From Campylobacterota bacterium (GTDB lineage: Bacteria > Campylobacterota > Campylobacteria > Campylobacterales > SZUA-545), in assembly GCA_003561815.1 (NCBI GenBank), contig PWVP01000237.1, forward strand, positions 1 to 8,046: a stretch of 8,046 nt of DNA, written 5' to 3'. The notes under the pieces are model-generated. The model did no database searches, was not told the origin of the DNA, and was given only the letters and a program-made list of their open reading frames with translations. Every line of letters starts with the position of its first letter. The first letter of the stretch is position 1. Shown here in pieces: positions 5,310 to 8,046 of the stretch. The position numbers and the translations under genes were made by a program.

Positions 5310-5890
5310 AAAAGGCGCCGGCCATCCGCATCAGCGGCGGGCGCTTTAAGGGCCAGAAGATCGCTCTGCCAGCCTCTGAAAAAACCCGCCCGACCAAAGC
5401 GATTGTTCGCGAGTCGCTCTTTGACACCCTCCAAAACGATCTGCTCGAAGCGGGATTTGTGGAGGTGTTTGCCGGTAGCGGATCCGTTGGGCTGGAGGCG
5501 ATAAGCCGCGGCTGTGAGACGGTCTGCTTTATGGAGCAGGATCCCGAGGCGATCGCCACCTTAAAAGCCAACCTCAAAGCGCTAAAACTCTCCGATGCGC
5601 ACCTCTTTTGGGGCGATAGCTTCACCCGAATCAGGGAGGTTCAAACCCTCCTGCGCCAACTTCGCCAAAGCGCCTGGTTCTACTTCGATCCCCCTTTTGA
5701 TATCCGCGAGGCGTTTGAGGATATCTACGCCCGCACCCTGGCCGCCATCGAGGCGTTAGACGCCCAGGAGGCGCTAGGGGCGGTGATTGAGCACCGCAGC
5801 CGCGTTGAGCTGCCCGCACAGATTGGGCTCTTTAGCCGCGCCAAAACGCGGCGCTTTGGCAGCACCACCCTCACCTACTACCTGCCCTAA
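5306..5890 (+). CDS. rsmD: 16S rRNA (guanine(966)-N2)-methyltransferase RsmD
   Basis: A 194-residue class I SAM-dependent methyltransferase, the RsmD family enzyme that methylates G966 of 16S rRNA (E. coli numbering) on the small subunit. The N-terminus has the family signature ISGGRFKGQKIALP (9-22) and TRPTKAIVRESLFDTL (27-42). SAM motif I is EVFAGSGSVGLEAISRG (53-69), with Glu77 following at the next strand. The catalytic motif is DPPF at 128-131. Length is normal for the family. It starts at the ATG overlapping the upstream stop (5306-5309) and ends 65 bases before flgI. Its place before flgI matches C. jejuni, where a methylase gene (Cj1461) sits in the same order. That conserved linkage is positional, with no known flagellar function. 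A DNA methylase label, sometimes used for this family, is less likely. Confidence 0.93.
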   Translation: MKKAPAIRISGGRFKGQKIALPASEKTRPTKAIVRESLFDTLQNDLLEAGFVEVFAGSGSVGLEAISRGCETVCFMEQDPEAIATLKANLKALKLSDAHLFWGDSFTRIREVQTLLRQLRQSAWFYFDPPFDIREAFEDIYARTLAAIEALDAQEALGAVIEHRSRVELPAQIGLFSRAKTRRFGSTTLTYYLP

Positions 5891-5906
5891 CGGCACTGCT
5901 CAAGTT

Positions 5907-5922
5907 TGGAACGCTCTTTGCT
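5907..5922 (+). promoter_or_regulatory. sigma-54 (RpoN) promoter of flgI-flgJ
   Basis: TGGAAC (5907-5912), five bases, and TTGCT (5918-5922) match the RpoN consensus at all but one fixed base, with GG-N10-GC exact. The start is expected near 5932, about 23 bases before the flgI TTG. It lies in the 65-base rsmD-flgI gap and resembles the co-chaperone promoter at 1650-1665 (both GGAAC-N5-TTGCT). Confidence 0.82.
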
Positions 5923-5955
5923 CTGATCGGGGCTAAAGCCTCTAAAGGAGCGCGC

Positions 5956-6969
5956 TTGAAGCACAATCAAGAGCCGGAAAAACTGGACAAGTTTGAGAGC
6001 ACCGCCTGGTGGACCGTACTGGTTCTCTTTTTCTTCGTCACCATCAACAGCCTTTTTGCCTCCACGCAGATCAAAGACATCTCCAGCGTGGTCGGGGTGC
6101 GCGATAACCAGCTAATCGGCTACGGGCTGGTCTTTGGCCTGGATGGCACGGGCGATGGCACCACCTCCACCTTTACCACCCAGACGCTGGCCAACCTGCT
6201 TCAGGGGCTCAACATCCAGATCAACCCCAACGACATCAGCTCCAACAATGTCGCGGCGGTGATGGTCACGGCCAAGCTCGAGCCCTTTGCCCGCCAAGGC
6301 GATCAGATGACGGTGCAGGTGGCCTCCATCGGCGATGCCAACTCCATCGCCGGGGGCACCCTGCTGATGACCCCACTTAGGGGGCTTGATGGTCGCATCT
6401 ACGCGGTCGCACAGGGGCCGGTCAGTACCGGGGGCAATCAGGCGCAGAGCAACTCCGGGCGGGTGATCGACGGTGCGATTGTCGAGCAGGAGGTGCGCTA
6501 CGACCTGCACAACCGTGAGCGCATCACCCTCAGCCTCAAAAGCGCCAGCCTCGATAACGCCGTGGCGGTTCAAAACCGGCTCAATGAGCACTTCGGTATA
6601 CGGGTGGCGATCGCCTCTGACTCCCGCTCTATCGAGCTGCAGCGCCCTGACGATATGAGCATGGTGGAGTTTCTGGCGGTGGTGGGCAATCTCGATATCA
6701 CAATGGACACCCCAAGCCGTATCGTGATCGATGAGCGAAGTGGAACAGTGGTTGCTGGAAGTCAGATAGCGGTGCGCCCGGTGACCGTCACCCACGGCAC
6801 CATCACCCTCTCGGTGGATGAGTCCCTTTTAGAGGGTGAGGGGACGCTGACCGTCTCAAATGTGGCAGGCGCTCTACAGCGGCTAGGGGCTGAGCCCAAA
6901 GATGTGATCGCCATTATGCAGGCGATTCGACACGCGGGCGCACTCAACGCCGAACTTGAACTACTCTAA
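5956..6969 (+). CDS. flgI: flagellar P-ring protein FlgI
   Basis: A 337-residue precursor of the P ring, the periplasmic peptidoglycan-associated bushing around the flagellar rod. The family core is unmistakable: STQIKDISSVVGVRDNQLIGYGLVFGLDGTGDG (36-68), then TLANLLQGLNI, VMVTAKLEPFARQGDQMTVQVASIGDA and GGTLLMTPLRGLDGRIYAVAQG. The C-terminus ends in the usual VIAIMQAIRHAGALNAELELL. The start is TTG 5956, five bases from AAAGGAG (5944-5950). No ATG or GTG exists before the signal peptide's hydrophobic stretch (20-34). Predicted cleavage is after Ala35 (SLFA/STQ). The n-region is unusually long (about 19 residues), with Glu6, Glu8, Asp11 and Glu14. It is followed by flgJ after 11 bases and driven by the sigma-54 promoter at 5907-5922. 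Confidence 0.96.
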   Translation: MKHNQEPEKLDKFESTAWWTVLVLFFFVTINSLFASTQIKDISSVVGVRDNQLIGYGLVFGLDGTGDGTTSTFTTQTLANLLQGLNIQINPNDISSNNVAAVMVTAKLEPFARQGDQMTVQVASIGDANSIAGGTLLMTPLRGLDGRIYAVAQGPVSTGGNQAQSNSGRVIDGAIVEQEVRYDLHNRERITLSLKSASLDNAVAVQNRLNEHFGIRVAIASDSRSIELQRPDDMSMVEFLAVVGNLDITMDTPSRIVIDERSGTVVAGSQIAVRPVTVTHGTITLSVDESLLEGEGTLTVSNVAGALQRLGAEPKDVIAIMQAIRHAGALNAELELL

Positions 6970-6980
6970 AGGAGGGGCCG

Positions 6981-7283
6981 ATGATTAATCCGATCCAGCA
7001 CCAGCAGCCCGCGACAGCTCTGCTGCGCGAACCGATGGATGAGGCGGCGCTTAAAAATGCCGATCGCAAACAGCTTCAGGAGAAGGCCAACAACTTTGAG
7101 GCGCTGATTATCAAGCAGATGCTCGATATCGCCATGCAGCACGAGGATGCGCTCTTTGGGGGCGAGGATACCGCTGGAAGCCACATCTACCGATCCATGT
7201 ACCATGAGAGCATCAGCGATCAGGTCAGCGGCGGGTTTGGCTATAGCGAACTGCTCTTTAATCATTTGCAAGAAAAACTTTAG
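6981..7283 (+). CDS. flgJ: rod-binding protein, FlgJ N-terminal domain only
   Basis: A 100-residue protein equal to the rod-binding half of FlgJ, which caps and guides assembly of the flagellar rod. The domain motif is visible: KANNFEALIIKQMLDIAMQ (35-53), the short GGEDTAGSHIYRSMYHESISDQVS segment (60-83) and SGGFGYSELLFNHL (83-96). The C-terminal peptidoglycan hydrolase domain of enterobacterial FlgJ is absent. This is normal for Campylobacterota and means cell-wall clearance must come from another enzyme. The start ATG 6981 has AAAGGAGG (6968-6975), which overlaps the flgI stop, indicating tight coupling within the sigma-54 operon. Its last codons overlap the sigma-28-type promoter of flgM. 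Confidence 0.92.
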   Translation: MINPIQHQQPATALLREPMDEAALKNADRKQLQEKANNFEALIIKQMLDIAMQHEDALFGGEDTAGSHIYRSMYHESISDQVSGGFGYSELLFNHLQEKL

Positions 7284-7305
7284 AAAAAATGAGAGCGGTC
7301 GATTT
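7279..7305 (+). promoter_or_regulatory. sigma-28-type promoter of flgM-flgN
   Basis: GTCGATTT (7298-7305) is identical to the -10 box before flaG, and both continue with A. At the same 11-base spacing upstream lies TTTAGAAA (7279-7286), a poor match to TAAAGTTT. The start would be near 7312, leaving a leader of about 43 bases before flgM. The -10 is convincing and the -35 weak, so output may be lower than at flaG. Read-through from the sigma-54 operon is also possible. Confidence 0.6.
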
Positions 7306-7354
7306 AGCTCCAGATACCCTCCACTTCATGGAGAGACTGGATAAAGGATAACCG

Positions 7355-7558
7355 ATGGTCAGTAGTGTAAACGGCGCCATTCAGAGCGCACAGATGCAGC
7401 AGCTAAACGGAGCCCAGAAAGCGGGTCAGCAAAAAACCGCGGAGAGTACAAAACCGCAGGAGAGTCGGGTCGAGGCTATCAAGCAGCAGATTGAAGCGGG
7501 TGAGTACCGCGTCGATCTTCAAGCAACTGCCCAGAAGGTGGCGGAGTCGCTTCTTTAA
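7355..7558 (+). CDS. flgM: anti-sigma-28 factor FlgM
   Basis: A 67-residue protein that binds FliA (sigma-28) and holds back late flagellar genes until it is released or exported. The N-terminal half is polar, Gln/Ala/Lys rich and probably disordered (1-36). The C-terminal half carries the sigma-binding helices: SRVEAIKQQIEAGEYRVD (37-54) then LQATAQKVAESLL (55-67), close to the FlgM family motif VxxIKxxIxxGxYxVDxxxxAxxL. The length suits the short Campylobacterota FlgM. ATG 7355 has AAAGGA seven to eight bases upstream. The leader holds a small hairpin (CTCCA 7319-7323 with TGGAG 7329-7333). Its own sigma-28-type promoter implies autogenous control: FliA makes its own inhibitor. It precedes flgN. 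Confidence 0.92.
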   Translation: MVSSVNGAIQSAQMQQLNGAQKAGQQKTAESTKPQESRVEAIKQQIEAGEYRVDLQATAQKVAESLL

Positions 7559-7586
7559 AAGCGCCCCGCCCCGCCTCACACCCCCG

Positions 7587-7604
7587 GCTCCTGTTTTAAG
7601 GAGC
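7587..7604 (+). promoter_or_regulatory. hairpin covering the flgN ribosome-binding site
   Basis: GCTCCT (7587-7592) pairs perfectly with AGGAGC (7599-7604) across a 6-base loop (GTTTTA). The right arm contains the flgN Shine-Dalgarno AAGGAG (7598-7603) almost entirely. When folded, it would hide the site and lower translation initiation. No U-tract follows, so it is not a typical terminator. Whether it folds in vivo is unknown. Confidence 0.45.
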
Positions 7605-7608
7605 AGCC

Positions 7609-8043
7609 ATGATTTCCCTTCACCTCAAAAACGCCATTGACGCCCTTCACACCCTGAGCGAAACCACCGAGCAGGATATCGAAGATATTAAAGCCGCCCG
7701 CCACATGGCGGTGCTGGAGCGGGCCCGCACCAAAGAGGAGCTGCTTGCCAGCTTCGAGCGGCACAAAGAGATGCTCGATGACGCCTTTGCTCGCACCCTG
7801 GCCGAAAACCCCGGCAGCGAGCTGGCCGATCTGCTCGATGAGTCCCAGCATGAGGGGCTTGGCCAGCTGCGTCAGGCGCTAGAGAAGCTGCGCGAGCATA
7901 ATCGTCGCTTCGCCTCGCTGGTGATCGCTGTGAGCGAGTTTTACGGCTCTTTGCTCAATGCGATTTTGCCCAGCGAGCAGGTGGACTACTCGCCAGAGCG
8001 CGGCCGCGATAGCACGCCCACTTTTCTGCAGGTACGGGGCTAG
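7609..8043 (+). CDS. flgN: FlgN-type export chaperone for hook-filament junction proteins
   Basis: A 144-residue, highly helical, charged cytoplasmic protein without membrane segments. Residues 1-60 form one long helix (DALHTLSETTEQDIEDIKAA and following). The C-terminal helix LRQALEKLREHNRRFASLVIAVSEFYGSLLNAILPSEQVDYSPE (about 87-130) has the FlgN pattern: Leu heptads, an Asn in the middle, then L(L/N)AxLP and a Tyr-rich tail, which in other species binds FlgK and FlgL. It follows flgM by 50 bases, as in C. jejuni (Cj1465 position). flgK is expected just beyond the window. The start ATG 7609 has AAGGAG five bases upstream, within the hairpin at 7587-7604. FlgN identity is moderately sure, and client specificity is inferred. 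Confidence 0.8.
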   Translation: MISLHLKNAIDALHTLSETTEQDIEDIKAARHMAVLERARTKEELLASFERHKEMLDDAFARTLAENPGSELADLLDESQHEGLGQLRQALEKLREHNRRFASLVIAVSEFYGSLLNAILPSEQVDYSPERGRDSTPTFLQVRG

Positions 8044-8046
8044 GCC

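Noticed and set aside
5929..5940. GGCT-AA-AGCC inverted repeat before flgI, considered as a terminator of rsmD
   Set aside because: The two-base loop is too tight for a hairpin and no T-run follows. It also lies at the predicted sigma-54 start.
6112..6795. A 227-codon open frame on the minus strand inside flgI
   Set aside because: It is an antisense shadow of the well-conserved flgI. The translation is His/Arg/Val rich without any family motif, as expected from GC-rich reverse frames.
1..8046. CRISPR array, insertion sequence, integron or tRNA
   Set aside because: No regularly spaced repeats, no transposase or integrase frame, no terminal inverted repeats with target duplications, and no cloverleaf were seen. 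The window is densely coding with conserved flagellar genes.

Overview
The window looks like a GC-rich member of the Campylobacterota (Epsilonproteobacteria). I infer this from three things. The order unknown gene - rsmD - flgI - flgJ (rod-binding part only) - flgM - flgN matches the order I remember around Cj1460-Cj1465 of Campylobacter jejuni. The FliD N-terminus has the lineage-typical MAVGSVSMLG start. A flagellin-mimicking FliS co-chaperone candidate is present. The base composition is clearly richer in G+C than Campylobacter or Helicobacter, so a free-living sulfur- or hydrogen-oxidising relative is more likely. The species cannot be named from this sequence alone.

Layout. Positions 3-482 hold the 3' end of a CCG-domain (HdrB/SdhE/MfrE-like) subunit. 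A GC hairpin and an AT-rich repeat region (488-544) follow, then a class II superoxide reductase (597-983). A bidirectional hairpin (981-1010) separates it from a leftward flagellin-like FliS co-chaperone candidate (1008-1619) with a sigma-54 promoter. A small unknown membrane protein (1680-2066, rightward) sits in the middle. From 4835 leftward to 2069 runs the filament-cap operon flaG - fliD - fliS - FliT-like, with a near-consensus sigma-28 promoter. From 4956 rightward run an unknown REC-like small protein, rsmD, then flgI - flgJ (sigma-54 promoter), then flgM - flgN (sigma-28-type promoter). The flgN stop codon lies at 8041-8043. flgK probably follows, but it is outside the window.

How it works together. 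The window carries both middle (sigma-54: P ring, rod assembly, co-chaperone) and late (sigma-28: FlaG, FliD cap, FliS, FlgM, FlgN) flagellar genes. It also carries FlgM itself, the anti-sigma-28 switch. Four flagellar promoters can be read directly from the sequence, and they give a coherent two-tier hierarchy. The first 1 kb (respiratory subunit plus superoxide defence) and the membrane ORF are not obviously flagellar.

Points worth a second look: 17 copies of CGATCG in 8 kb, a word behaving like cyanobacterial HIP1; the miniature receiver-like protein before rsmD; overlapping divergent promoters at 1645-1672, possibly with a leaderless mRNA; the odd FlgI signal peptide; and a hairpin over the flgN ribosome-binding site. 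I found no mobile elements, CRISPR arrays, tRNAs or rRNAs. No gene-free stretch exceeds about 120 bases.
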